From NCBI GenBank assembly GCA_046539045.1, contig JBKHHU010000001.1:1-49348 (forward strand): a stretch of 49,348 nt of DNA. The letters run 5' to 3'. How positions within the stretch are numbered: the stretch's first letter is position 1; each line of letters starts with the position of its first letter. Source of the stretch: JBKHHU01 sp046539045. GTDB taxonomy: Bacteria; Planctomycetota; Phycisphaerae; SM23-33. Positions 8,332 to 16,942 of the stretch are shown here, piece by piece. The notes under the pieces are model-generated. The model saw only the letters and a program-made list of their open reading frames with translations. It searched no databases and was not told the DNA's origin. Both the position numbers and the translations under genes were made by a program.

Positions 8332-9597
8332 ATGGACACGTTTGTTATCAAAGGCGGGGCAAGGCTCAAGGGCGAGATCGACATCAGCGGGGCGAAGAAC
8401 TCGGCCCTGCCTCTGCTGGCGGCATCGTTGCTGGCCGAGGGGCCCAGCACATTCCAGCGGGTGCCCGACCTGGCCGACATCCGGGCAATGATCGACCTGA
8501 TGCAGGATCTCGGCGCGTCGGTCAATCGCGACTCCGAAGGAAAAATCCGCGTCTGCGTTGAGGATGAATCTCATTCCCACGCCCAGTACGACCGCGTCCG
8601 CAAGATGCGGGCAAGCATCTGCGTGCTCGGTCCCTTGCTGGCCAAGCGACGCAAGGCACGGGTTTCGATGCCCGGCGGATGCGCCATTGGTGCCCGGCCG
8701 GTCGATCTGCACCTCCGCGGGCTCAAGGCGTTGGGTGCGGAAATCACGCTGGAAGGCGGAGACATCATCGCCACCACCCGCGGCCTGCGGGGCGCCAACG
8801 TTTTCCTGGGCGGCCCGTTCGGCTCAACCGTTCTGGGGACCGCCAACGTCATGATGGCCGCCACTCTGGCGGAGGGCACCACACTGATCGAGTGTGCGGC
8901 CTGCGAACCGGAAATCCAGGACCTGGCCGACTATCTCAACAAGATGGGAGCCCACATCGAGGGCGCAGGTAGTCCCCGGATCATCATCGAAGGTGTGGAC
9001 CAACTCAGCGGCTGTGAGCACCGCGTCATCCCCGACCGTATCGAAGCGGGCACCTTCATGATCGCCGCGGCCATCACCAACGGGGACCTTCGGATCAAGG
9101 ACGTCCGCATGGATCACATGATGGCCGTGGTGGATAAACTGCGCCAGATCGGGGTCATCGTTGAGGAGGACAGCGGGTCGCTGGCGGTGTCGTCCTCCCG
9201 TCGACTGGAGCCGATCGACGTGACCACCCAGCCGTACCCGGGATTTCCCACCGATCTGCAGGCCCAGTTGATGACGCTGCTGTGCCTTGCCGACGGAAAC
9301 AGCGTGATCACCGAAAAGATTTTCCCGGACCGTTTCATGCATGTTCCGGAACTGCTGCGGATGGGTGCGGACATTCGCAAGGAAGGCCCTACCGCGATCG
9401 TCACCGGTGTGAAGCGTCTGATCGGGGCCCCGGTGATGGCCAGCGACCTCCGCGCCTCGGCTGCGCTGGTGCTTGCCGGACTGATCGCCCGCGGAACCAC
9501 GGTGATCAACCGCGTCTATCACATCGACCGCGGGTACGAAACCATCGAGAAGAAGCTGCGCGGTCTGGCCGCGAAGATCCAGCGAGCGTCCGATTAA
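8332..9597 (+). CDS. murA: UDP-N-acetylglucosamine 1-carboxyvinyltransferase (MurA)
   Basis: MurA transfers enolpyruvate from PEP to UDP-GlcNAc, the first committed step of peptidoglycan synthesis, in the cytoplasm. The protein has 421 residues, as expected. It shows the family start (GGARLKGEIDISGAKNSALPLL), the loop cysteine Cys117 in GGCAIGARPVD that binds PEP and is the fosfomycin target, and the late PYPGFPTDLQAQ motif. No other cell-wall gene is nearby. Its presence indicates that this lineage makes peptidoglycan. Confidence 0.96.
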   Translation: MDTFVIKGGARLKGEIDISGAKNSALPLLAASLLAEGPSTFQRVPDLADIRAMIDLMQDLGASVNRDSEGKIRVCVEDESHSHAQYDRVRKMRASICVLGPLLAKRRKARVSMPGGCAIGARPVDLHLRGLKALGAEITLEGGDIIATTRGLRGANVFLGGPFGSTVLGTANVMMAATLAEGTTLIECAACEPEIQDLADYLNKMGAHIEGAGSPRIIIEGVDQLSGCEHRVIPDRIEAGTFMIAAAITNGDLRIKDVRMDHMMAVVDKLRQIGVIVEEDSGSLAVSSSRRLEPIDVTTQPYPGFPTDLQAQLMTLLCLADGNSVITEKIFPDRFMHVPELLRMGADIRKEGPTAIVTGVKRLIGAPVMASDLRASAALVLAGLIARGTTVINRVYHIDRGYETIEKKLRGLAAKIQRASD

Positions 9598-9733
9598 GCA
9601 CTGCCCGGGGCAAACAAGCTCCTCCGACTTCTGATCGCTGTTAAGACAGACGGCGGCACTAGCTGCCCGCGATTGGTCCGGTCTTCGAGGCCGCATCTGC
9701 GAGCCGTCGGCGCGGGAAACGATTAAATCCCGC

Positions 9734-9762
9734 TTGAACCCAGACGCGTCGAGGCTCATAAT
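9734..9762 (+). promoter_or_regulatory. Sigma-70-type promoter of the zinc-ribbon gene
   Basis: TTGAAC at 9734-9739 and CATAAT at 9757-9762 are separated by 17 bp, 41 bp upstream of the start codon at 9803. The match is good (5/6 and 5/6), and the spacing is ideal. Confidence 0.6.
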
Positions 9763-9802
9763 GTAGGGTCTTCATTGAATTCAAAAGTTAAGAGGGTCTT
9801 TC

Positions 9803-10546
9803 ATGGGACAGATGCTTGACGCCCTGCGACGGCTTCAGGATGTGGAACTCCAGTTGGCAACGGTTCGGCGACGGTTGCGTGTCCGCAGTCACTCCGTTCT
9901 GACTAGAGAAAATAAGATCAAGGAACTGCAGGAGCAGTTCGACGCACTACAGGAGCAGGTGACCTCTCGCCGCTCCGAATCGGACAAGCTGGAACTCGAC
10001 CTCAAGTCCAAGGATGAGAAGGTCAAGAAACTCCGCGAGAGCCTCAACCACGCCAAGACGAACAAAGAATACGCCGCCATCCTCACCGAGATGAACACTC
10101 TCAAGGCCGATAATGCCCGGATCGAGGAAGATACGCTGAAGATCATGTCCGACGTCGACTCCGAGAAGGAGCGGATGGAGGCGATCAAGCAGCAGATCGA
10201 CGAGCAGCAGAAGGCCCTTGAAGATGCCCGTGGTGAGAGCCAGAGCGAGATCGACCGGCTCAACAAGATGATCGAGCAACTGCAGATCAAGCGTAAAGAA
10301 GCGGCAGAGCCGATCGGCCGGGAGGAACTGGCGATTTTCGAACGCGTCGCCGAGCGGTACGATGGGGAAGCGATGGCTCCGATCGAGATCCATGGCAAAA
10401 AGGCCCCCTACGATTACATCTGCGGCGGGTGCTTCATGTCGCTCAATGCCGAGCAGGCCAACGTTCTTCGCACCCGCGACGAACTGCGCCAGTGCGATAG
10501 CTGCCACCGCATCCTGTATATGGAACCGGAAGAACAGCACGCCTGA
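9803..10546 (+). CDS. Coiled-coil protein with C4-type zinc ribbon (COG1579)
   Basis: This 247-residue protein is mostly one long coiled coil, from about residue 10 to 180, rich in Lys, Glu and Leu heptads. A C-terminal zinc ribbon has Cys207, Cys210, Cys231 and Cys234 (CX2C...CX2C). This is the layout of the COG1579/CdsZ family, proposed to bind nucleic acids and, in some bacteria, to help translation or chaperone-like functions. The next gene, an RNase H-like protein, begins 46 bp downstream, an association seen in many bacteria. The cellular role here is not established. Confidence 0.85.
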   Translation: MGQMLDALRRLQDVELQLATVRRRLRVRSHSVLTRENKIKELQEQFDALQEQVTSRRSESDKLELDLKSKDEKVKKLRESLNHAKTNKEYAAILTEMNTLKADNARIEEDTLKIMSDVDSEKERMEAIKQQIDEQQKALEDARGESQSEIDRLNKMIEQLQIKRKEAAEPIGREELAIFERVAERYDGEAMAPIEIHGKKAPYDYICGGCFMSLNAEQANVLRTRDELRQCDSCHRILYMEPEEQHA

Positions 10547-10592
10547 AACAGTCCGCACGGATGCTACCAGCGCCACAGGGAGATCGGCCGCG

Positions 10593-11045
10593 ATGACAGA
10601 CTCGCCGCTCAGCGTAATCATGAATATCGACGGAGGAGCGCGCGGAAACCCCGGTCCGGCAGGGTGCGGGGTCGTCCTCCAGGAGGCACAGACCGGTGAC
10701 GTTATCCACGAAGCCGGGTACTTCATCGGTAAGGCGACCAACAACGTCGCCGAATACACCGCGCTGGTCAACGGCATGAAAACCGCTCGGATGCTCGGCG
10801 TCCGCGATCTGGTGGTCCTCAGCGATTCGCAACTCCTCGTCCGGCAGATGATCGGACAATACCGCGTCAAGAACGCCGGCCTCAAGCCGCTGTTCGAGGC
10901 GGCCAAGGACCTGGAGGATCAGTTCGAGGGCGTTATCTACAAGCACGTCCGACGCGAACTGAACAAGCAAGCCGACGCCCTGGCCAACCAGGCGATGAAC
11001 GCGAAGAAAAACGTCGAAGGCGCCGTCGATTTCGAACGTATGTAG
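10593..11045 (+). CDS. RNase HI-like protein
   Basis: This 150-residue protein starts at the ATG at 10593. It has all four acidic residues of the RNase H active site: Asp13 in NIDGGARGNPG, Glu54 in NNVAEYTAL, Asp78 in VVLSDSQLL, and Asp128 in LNKQADALANQA. It belongs to the short RNase HI/YpeP-like (reverse transcriptase-like) group, expected to cut the RNA strand of RNA/DNA hybrids. It follows the zinc-ribbon gene closely and is probably cotranscribed with it. Confidence 0.88.
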   Translation: MTDSPLSVIMNIDGGARGNPGPAGCGVVLQEAQTGDVIHEAGYFIGKATNNVAEYTALVNGMKTARMLGVRDLVVLSDSQLLVRQMIGQYRVKNAGLKPLFEAAKDLEDQFEGVIYKHVRRELNKQADALANQAMNAKKNVEGAVDFERM

Positions 11046-11231
11046 GGTGGGATACCCCTCCGGCATCGGATGGGCTTATTTTCCCGTCGCTGTTTGGCTG
11101 CTCGTTCAGTGGAAGCCTGTAGCATCCGACAAGGCGACCGAATTGCTTGACGGACGCTGCCCGCCCTAAAGTCCTCACACGGATTTTTCAGAGGGCAAGT
11201 CGATCGCCGGTACGTACGAAAGGGCCCGGCC

Positions 11232-11715
11232 ATGAGTTCCGTGCCATCCGCACTGTCACCCCGAACTAAACCCAAGCCGTCCGGAAAATGGTACTGGCTG
11301 GCTGTGGGTATTCTGCTGCTGACGATCATCCTGACAGTGATCGCCGGGCTCCGGGCCGCCGATGGCTTCGGTGAGGTTCAGGAGGCCGTTTCGATGGACG
11401 AATGTCGGACCCCCGGACAGACCGATGTCCATCTGGACGAGCCGGGAACCTATGCTCTCTATGAGCGTACCGACATGGGACAACAGGTGATTCCCGGTGA
11501 GATCGGTCACAGATGTCGAAGCCGATCGCAACATCCCCTCGCAGACGTATACTTCAGAGAGTATGAGCAGCAATGGCGTGTCGTATCGCAGCTTGGCCCG
11601 GCTCCGAGTACCGGGTGAAGGTTTCTCTGGCCCCGGGCGTTTGTTTGGAACGGAACAGAACCGCACGCAGTGGAAAGTAAGCAACGTGGTGGGTCAGGAG
11701 ACCCACCACGCGTAG
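11232..11715 (+). pseudogene. Frameshifted remnant of a small single-helix membrane protein
   Basis: The first frame (ATG at 11232) encodes a basic start, a transmembrane helix at about residues 20-40 (WLAVGILLLTIILTVIAG) and then a segment with HLDEPGTYALYE. After about 11490 this frame turns into Arg/Ser/Gln-rich sequence. The +1 frame, open from 11491 to the TAG ending at 11715, continues with a more protein-like stretch (SVTDVEADRNIPSQTY, then SLARLRVPGEG). The EPGTY and LRVPGEG elements look like parts of one beta-rich extracytoplasmic domain. A frameshift near 11490 explains both frames. The tail then degenerates and ends inside a hairpin repeat. It could instead be a real short protein ending at 11618. 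Confidence 0.5.
11686..11711. repeat. Hairpin repeat, copy 1 (11-bp stem, 4-base loop)
   Basis: CGTGGTGGGTC at 11686-11696 is perfectly complementary to GACCCACCACG at 11701-11711, with loop AGGA. The core is shared with the hairpins at 22135, 22206 and 35407. No T-run follows, so it is unlikely to be a standard terminator. Confidence 0.8.
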
Positions 11716-11812
11716 AAGAAACGCGACCCGCTTGGCAGGAGCCCACACGGCGACCAACCAGCCAACCATTTAGCCGATTACCAGTTAACCAAGCAACCCG
11801 TTATCCAATCAG

Positions 11813-13660
11813 TTGACCAGTCAACCAGCTGATCAGGTGCCAACAAACGTGCCGTTATTCTCCGAACAATTCATTCAGCAGGTGGCCCAGGCGACGGACA
11901 TCGTCGAGCTGGTCGGCCAGTATGTTGCGCTGAAGCGGAAGGGCAAGGAGTTCGTGGGGCTCTGTCCGTTCCACGACGATCGCTCGCCCTCCATGTACGT
12001 CACTCCGGTCAAGCAGATCTACAAGTGCTTCGCGTGCGGAGCCGGCGGGGGTGTGTACCAGTTCGTGATGAATTACGAGAAGCTGAGTTTCCCCGAAGCG
12101 GTGCGCATGCTGGCGGAGCGCGCGAGCATTCCGATCCCGCAGGACGCGCAGGCCCAGCCGACGGCGCCGGGGCAATTGCCGCGGGCGGAATTGATAAAGG
12201 TTTGTGAATTTGCTGCGAACTACTTTCAGCGGCAGCTGAAATCGCCGATTGGTAACAATGCGCTGGCATACGCACGCTCCCGCGGCCTGGACGACGCCGC
12301 GATAGAGAAATTCGGGATCGGCTACGCGCCGGAAAGCTGGGAAGGACTCATCCGCGCCGCACAGCAGGCGGGGGTTCACACCAACGCGCTGCTGCAGGCG
12401 GGGCTGGTGATCAACCGCGACAACAAGCCCGGCTGTTACGACCGTTTCCGTAACCGGCTGATGTTTCCGATCTTCGACGCGATGGGGCGGAACATTGCCT
12501 TTGGCGGAAGGGCCTTAAGTGCCGATGACAAAGCCAAGTACCTCAACTCGCCGGAGACGGCGATTTTCGACAAGTCCGGAAACCTGTACGGGCTGAACTG
12601 GGCCAGGCACGAAATTGCCCAGTCCGGTAAGGCGGTCGTGGCAGAGGGGTATTTTGACGTGGTCATGCCTCACCAGGCGGGCGTAGGCAACCTGGTGGCG
12701 ACACTGGGCACCGCGCTGACCGATAGGCACGTGCGCCTGCTGAGCCGATACGCCGAGGAAGTGACGTTGATTTTCGATGCCGACGAGGCAGGGATCCGGG
12801 CCGCAGAGCGCGCACTGGAAGTGTTCATCGCCCAGCGGATCCAGGTGAAGGTGGCCACAATTGCCGCGGGCAAAGACCCGTGCGATTACGTGCTGAGCGA
12901 AGGGCCCGAGGCGCTGAAAGCCCTGATCGACAGCGCACCGGACGCGCTGGAATACGTCTGGAAGCGGAAACAGGAACAGTTGCGGCAGGCCGGAGACAAC
13001 CTGGCCGGTCGCAGGCAGATTGTGGAGGATTTCCTTCGTCTGGTCGTCTCCTCCGAAGCGTATGGGTCGATCGATCAGATGCGGCGCGGGCAACTGGCTC
13101 AGCACATTGCGCACCTGCTGAATGTTTCGCCGGCGGATCTGCAGCAGATGATGCGACAGCTGTCCCGGCGGACGACCACTCGGAGTCGGGTATCGCCGGA
13201 CCAGCAGCAGATTGCCAACGCCCGGCCGCAGGGATGGAGGCCGGACAACACAACGTACCTGGCCGAGCGGCATATACTGGAAGTGTTGCTGAACCGCGAA
13301 GGGCTGTATGAAACGGCAGCAGAGCGGGTCGGCCCGGAAGACTTTACGGATCCGGCGTTGCGCCTGATCGCCCAGTGCATCTGGAGGCTCGGCGACGACG
13401 GCAGGTTCTCTCTGGATGAGCTTCTTGCCAGTTCGGAGATGGCGAGCCTCGGCGGGTTGATTTCCGACCTGGCGACCGAGGGGGAGAAGCGCGGAAACTT
13501 CGACCAGACCCTTGCCGGCGGGTTGGCTCACCTGGGCTATCTGAATGAAAAGAGAACCCCGGGCGGAGGGTCGGGGAACTCATTGGACGACGAAGCGCTC
13601 CGGCGGATCCACGAGAGCAAGGCAAACCCGGACGTCAGGCGACTGCCAAAAATCAGGTAA
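11813..13660 (+). CDS. dnaG: DNA primase (DnaG)
   Basis: DnaG makes RNA primers at the replication fork. The protein is 615 residues from a TTG start; in-frame GTG codons at 11837 and 11849 are alternative starts, and the latter gives the more typical MPLFSEQFI beginning. The CHC2 zinc domain has Cys51, His54, Cys72 and Cys75. The catalytic core includes the TOPRIM motif EGYFDVV near residue 280 and DADEAG near 322. The C-terminal third is less conserved and should contact the DnaB helicase. It lies directly upstream of rpoD, the common dnaG-rpoD order. Confidence 0.95.
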   Translation: MTSQPADQVPTNVPLFSEQFIQQVAQATDIVELVGQYVALKRKGKEFVGLCPFHDDRSPSMYVTPVKQIYKCFACGAGGGVYQFVMNYEKLSFPEAVRMLAERASIPIPQDAQAQPTAPGQLPRAELIKVCEFAANYFQRQLKSPIGNNALAYARSRGLDDAAIEKFGIGYAPESWEGLIRAAQQAGVHTNALLQAGLVINRDNKPGCYDRFRNRLMFPIFDAMGRNIAFGGRALSADDKAKYLNSPETAIFDKSGNLYGLNWARHEIAQSGKAVVAEGYFDVVMPHQAGVGNLVATLGTALTDRHVRLLSRYAEEVTLIFDADEAGIRAAERALEVFIAQRIQVKVATIAAGKDPCDYVLSEGPEALKALIDSAPDALEYVWKRKQEQLRQAGDNLAGRRQIVEDFLRLVVSSEAYGSIDQMRRGQLAQHIAHLLNVSPADLQQMMRQLSRRTTTRSRVSPDQQQIANARPQGWRPDNTTYLAERHILEVLLNREGLYETAAERVGPEDFTDPALRLIAQCIWRLGDDGRFSLDELLASSEMASLGGLISDLATEGEKRGNFDQTLAGGLAHLGYLNEKRTPGGGSGNSLDDEALRRIHESKANPDVRRLPKIR

Positions 13661-13667
13661 ACCTCGC

Positions 13668-13696
13668 TTGTTCCCGGGTGTCTAATGTAATATAGT
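13668..13696 (+). promoter_or_regulatory. Sigma-70-type promoter of rpoD
   Basis: TTGTTC at 13668-13673 and TATAGT at 13691-13696 are spaced by 17 bp and lie 59 bp upstream of the rpoD start. It gives rpoD transcription independent of dnaG. Confidence 0.6.
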
Positions 13697-13754
13697 AGCG
13701 GATTACTCTGAACATTGTGTGGCACCACGTAGTTCCAGCCAGGAGTGCGTTTGA

Positions 13755-15410
13755 ATGGCCGATACGTATGATGCCAGCGTCAAAAACATTATAACCCTCG
13801 GTAAAAAAAGAGGGTACCTCACCTATGAAGAGATGAATGAAGAGCTGCCCGACGAGTCGGTCTCGCCGGATAAGCTTGATTCTCTTCTGATGATGCTGGA
13901 CGAGCTTGGTATCGAATTGATGGACGAATCCAGCGTTGAGGCGCGGGAAAGTTTCGAGGATGCGTCCGAAGACACGAAAGACAGCTCGGACGACAGTTCC
14001 GGTTCCGCTCTCGACGTCGACACCAAGCGGATTGATGACCCGGTCCGCATGTACCTCACCCAGATGGGCGAGATCCCGCTGCTGACCAGGCCCGAAGAAA
14101 TTGCGCTGGCGAAGAAAATCGAAATGACCCGCATGCATTTCCGCAGGCGCGTGCTGGAGAGCGATTACAGCATCCAGCAGGCCGTGGAGATCCTCACGCA
14201 GGTCCACAACGGCGACCTGCCCTTCGACCGTACGATGAAGATTTCCACCGCGGAAAACCTCTCCAAGGAAACCATCACCGAGCGGATGCCCGCCAATCTG
14301 GAGACGCTCAACAGCATCATCAGGGCGAACATCCAGGACTGGGACACCGCAAAAGATCCCCAGCAATCCGAGGATGTCCGCGCCAAGGCGCGCAAATCGC
14401 TCTGGCGCCGTCGACGACGTGCTGCCAAATTGATGGAAGAGCTCTCGCTGCGGACCAGCAAGATCCAGCCGCTGATGAAGAAGCTCGAGCACATCTCCCA
14501 GAAGATGGGCGAGTTGCGCCGGGCGATCGACTCTGGCGAGGACAACGACACCCCACCCGAAGATGTGGAAGTGATGCGGGAAGAGCTGTCCGGTATGACC
14601 GACCTGGTGCTGGAAGAGCCCGAGGTGCTCAAGAAGCGCGTCAAGGCGATCCAGAAGGTGTTCAACGACTATGAGCAGGCCAAGCGGGAACTGTCCGGCG
14701 GAAACCTGCGACTGGTTGTCTCGATCGCCAAGAAATACCGCAATCGCGGCCTGAGCTTCCTGGACATCATCCAGGAAGGCAACACCGGCCTGATGCGGGC
14801 GGTGGACAAGTACGAGTACCGCCGCGGGTACAAATTCAGCACGTACGCGACCTGGTGGATCCGCCAGGCGATCACCCGCGCCATCGCCGATCACGCACGG
14901 ACCATTCGAATCCCGGTCCACATGATCGAGACGATGAGCAAGCTGAGGAACATCTCCAAGCGGCTGGTGCAGGAACTCGGCAGGGAACCCAGCATCGAAG
15001 AAATTGCCAAGGAAGCCGGTATGAGCGTCTCCGAAGCGCGGCGCGTCATGAAGATTTCCCGTCATCCGATCAGCCTTGATCGCCCGGTTGGTGAGAGCGA
15101 GGACAGCTTCTTCGGCGACTTCATCGAAGATGAGACCGCCGACGATCCGGTCGAGAGCGCCGGAAACGAAATGCTCAAGGACCGTATCGAGGAAGTACTT
15201 CGCACGCTGACGTATCGCGAGCGTGAAATCATCAAGTTGCGGTACGGCATCGGCGATGGCTACACCTATACGCTGGAAGAAGTTGGGCGCATCTTCAAGG
15301 TCACCCGCGAACGCGTCCGACAAGTCGAAGCCAAGGCCATCCGCAAGCTGCAACACCCGGTCCGGGCCCGGAAACTGGAAGGTTTCCTGGATAGTGGTGA
15401 AGGCGAATAG
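13755..15410 (+). CDS. rpoD: RNA polymerase primary sigma factor (RpoD, sigma-70)
   Basis: This 551-residue protein contains region 1.1 at its N-terminus (ITLGKKRGYLTYEEMNEEL), an acidic linker, and region 1.2 (DPVRMYLTQMGEIPLLTRPEE). The core region 2 includes FSTYATWWIRQAITRAI, which recognises and melts the -10 element. Region 3 (KEAGMSVSEARRVMK) and region 4 (YTLEEVGRIFKVTRERVRQVE), which binds the -35 box, follow. All regions of a housekeeping sigma factor are present. Promoter boxes in this window fit a sigma-70 consensus, in line with this gene. Confidence 0.96.
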   Translation: MADTYDASVKNIITLGKKRGYLTYEEMNEELPDESVSPDKLDSLLMMLDELGIELMDESSVEARESFEDASEDTKDSSDDSSGSALDVDTKRIDDPVRMYLTQMGEIPLLTRPEEIALAKKIEMTRMHFRRRVLESDYSIQQAVEILTQVHNGDLPFDRTMKISTAENLSKETITERMPANLETLNSIIRANIQDWDTAKDPQQSEDVRAKARKSLWRRRRRAAKLMEELSLRTSKIQPLMKKLEHISQKMGELRRAIDSGEDNDTPPEDVEVMREELSGMTDLVLEEPEVLKKRVKAIQKVFNDYEQAKRELSGGNLRLVVSIAKKYRNRGLSFLDIIQEGNTGLMRAVDKYEYRRGYKFSTYATWWIRQAITRAIADHARTIRIPVHMIETMSKLRNISKRLVQELGREPSIEEIAKEAGMSVSEARRVMKISRHPISLDRPVGESEDSFFGDFIEDETADDPVESAGNEMLKDRIEEVLRTLTYREREIIKLRYGIGDGYTYTLEEVGRIFKVTRERVRQVEAKAIRKLQHPVRARKLEGFLDSGEGE

Positions 15411-15437
15411 AGCACAATTGAGCTTGTGAAACCATCG

Positions 15438-15470
15438 AAAGGGCAGCCGGTCGGCTGCCCTTTCTCTATA
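15438..15470 (+). terminator. Intrinsic terminator of rpoD
   Basis: AAAGGGCAGCC at 15438-15448 pairs perfectly with GGCTGCCCTTT at 15453-15463 across a GGTC loop, followed by TCTCTATA. It lies 27 bp after the rpoD stop codon. Confidence 0.85.
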
Positions 15471-15666
15471 GAGCCTGCCCGCGAGATGCCGTCGCGTCTC
15501 TCACAGTTGCACCTTTCTGCATGCTGTCAGAATTCCCAGTATTTGCTGAAAGCTGGATTTGCAGCTCATTCCGTTTAAGGTGGCCTCCTTGTGAGTCGAT
15601 GTTATTAATGCTTCCATGACTCTTCTTGCCGTCTGAGGCGAAGTCAGCCAAGTAAGGAATGGGGCA

Positions 15667-16713
15667 GTGCAGGATAACAAAGCGAACATTCTGGTAGTGG
15701 ACGATGAGCCGCAGATCAGTACGATGCTACGCAAGGCTTTGCTGGCAAGAGGTTTCGATTGCCTGGCTACTACTTCGTCAGCCAGGGCACGCCACCTGAT
15801 CGCCAGCGGCCGGTTCTCTGTTATCATCTCCGACATCTCCATGCCGGAATTCGACGGATTGAGACTCCTGGAGTACACCCGGGAACAATCTCCGTGGACG
15901 AAGGTCATCCTGGTGACCGGCCGGTCCAGCACGGAGGTGTTGGCAAAAGCTTTAAGTGCAGGTGCCCACGACTATTACGAGAAGCCGTTTGATATTCTGG
16001 AACTGATCGATGCTGTCGAGTCCGCCTTGGGAGAACAGGGCGATTGCGGAACCCTTCCGCTCCGGGCCGCCAAGGCCATCGAGATGGAGGACCGCTTCAA
16101 GCAGGCGGCGTTCGAGAGCATTCAGGTTCTGGTCCAGGCTGTGGAGGCAAAGGACCCGTACACCCGCAAGCACAGCGAGCAGGTGGCCCACTATGCTGTT
16201 CACATCTCGCGCCATCTCGCTGTACGGGAAGATCTTACAGATACCATCCGCATCGCGGCGCTGCTCCATGATATCGGGAAGATCGGCATTCCGGACCGGA
16301 TTCTGACCAAACCGGCCCGACTCACCGACGAGGAATTCGCGGAAATCCGGAAGCATCCCTCGCTCGGGGCGGAGATCTTGCGGAACGTCAGCATGTTCTG
16401 CGTGGAAGCCCAACTGGTGCGGTACCACCATGAGCGGTGGGACGGCCGGGGGTACAACGAAGGGCTCCAAGCCGAGGAAATCCCGTTCGGGGCAAGGCTT
16501 ATATGCGTCGCGGACTCGATCGATGCCATGCTCATGCGCCGAACTTACAAGGAACCATTCCCCGTGGAGAAGGTGCTGGACGAACTCGAGCGGGGCAGCG
16601 AAACGCAATTCGATCCGGAAATCGCCCTTGCCGCACGGGATTGGGTTCAGCAGCATCCGGAGATGCTGATCCAGCCGGGGAAGCTTGCGGAGAGCCTTGA
16701 GGAACTGCGGTAA
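15667..16713 (+). CDS. Response regulator with HD-GYP domain
   Basis: This 348-residue protein starts at GTG. An N-terminal receiver domain (residues 6-120) has the acidic pair Asp12/Asp13, the phosphoacceptor Asp56 and Lys106. A C-terminal HD-GYP domain (about 145-340) has His201-Asp202 and the signature HHERWDGRGYN at 254-264. HD-GYP proteins degrade cyclic di-GMP. Here the Pro of the GYP triad is Asn, and the later motif reads ADSIDAM, so activity should not be assumed although the metal ligands are kept. No histidine kinase gene is adjacent, so its partner is unknown. Confidence 0.92.
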   Translation: MQDNKANILVVDDEPQISTMLRKALLARGFDCLATTSSARARHLIASGRFSVIISDISMPEFDGLRLLEYTREQSPWTKVILVTGRSSTEVLAKALSAGAHDYYEKPFDILELIDAVESALGEQGDCGTLPLRAAKAIEMEDRFKQAAFESIQVLVQAVEAKDPYTRKHSEQVAHYAVHISRHLAVREDLTDTIRIAALLHDIGKIGIPDRILTKPARLTDEEFAEIRKHPSLGAEILRNVSMFCVEAQLVRYHHERWDGRGYNEGLQAEEIPFGARLICVADSIDAMLMRRTYKEPFPVEKVLDELERGSETQFDPEIALAARDWVQQHPEMLIQPGKLAESLEELR

Positions 16714-16799
16714 ACTGCCGAAAGGCAGCCAAGCCATCAGGGAATCCGTAGTCTCATATTCTTCCTCCCATCACCGAAGAAACCCTGATCAAAACCCTG

Positions 16800-16821
16800 A
16801 CTGACTGACCGGTCAGTCAGT
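16800..16821. promoter_or_regulatory. TetR-family operator O1
   Basis: A 22-bp perfect palindrome is centred at 16810/16811, containing the core TGACTGACCGGTCAGTCA. It lies just upstream of the -35 box of the efflux operon promoter. A second copy with the same 18-bp core lies 62 bp downstream. Confidence 0.85.
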
Positions 16822-16827
16822 TTCCTC

Positions 16828-16855
16828 TTGATTCTTCCCCGCGATGGCTTACAAT
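16828..16855 (+). promoter_or_regulatory. Promoter of the TetR-RND efflux operon
   Basis: TTGATT at 16828-16833 and TACAAT at 16850-16855 are separated by 16 bp. The promoter lies between the two operators, so regulator binding would block RNA polymerase from both sides. Confidence 0.65.
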
Positions 16856-16862
16856 GCGTCTC

Positions 16863-16882
16863 GTGACTGACCGGTCAGTCAC
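16863..16882. promoter_or_regulatory. TetR-family operator O2
   Basis: A 20-bp perfect palindrome is centred at 16872/16873 with the same TGACTGACCGGTCAGTCA core as O1. It covers the expected transcription start. Confidence 0.85.
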
Positions 16883-16942
16883 CCAGTGTCCTTCCGGTTC
16901 GGCTCCTTCCGGGGCCTCAGCACGATCGGACGAATCCAGCCC

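Noticed and set aside
13794..13815. Hairpin ACCCTC/GAGGGT with an A7 run at the start of rpoD
   Set aside because: It is inside region 1.1 coding sequence and is explained by Lys-Lys codons; no evidence for frameshifting.
13653..15356. Open frame of 567 codons opposite rpoD
   Set aside because: It is the antisense shadow of a complete sigma factor gene.
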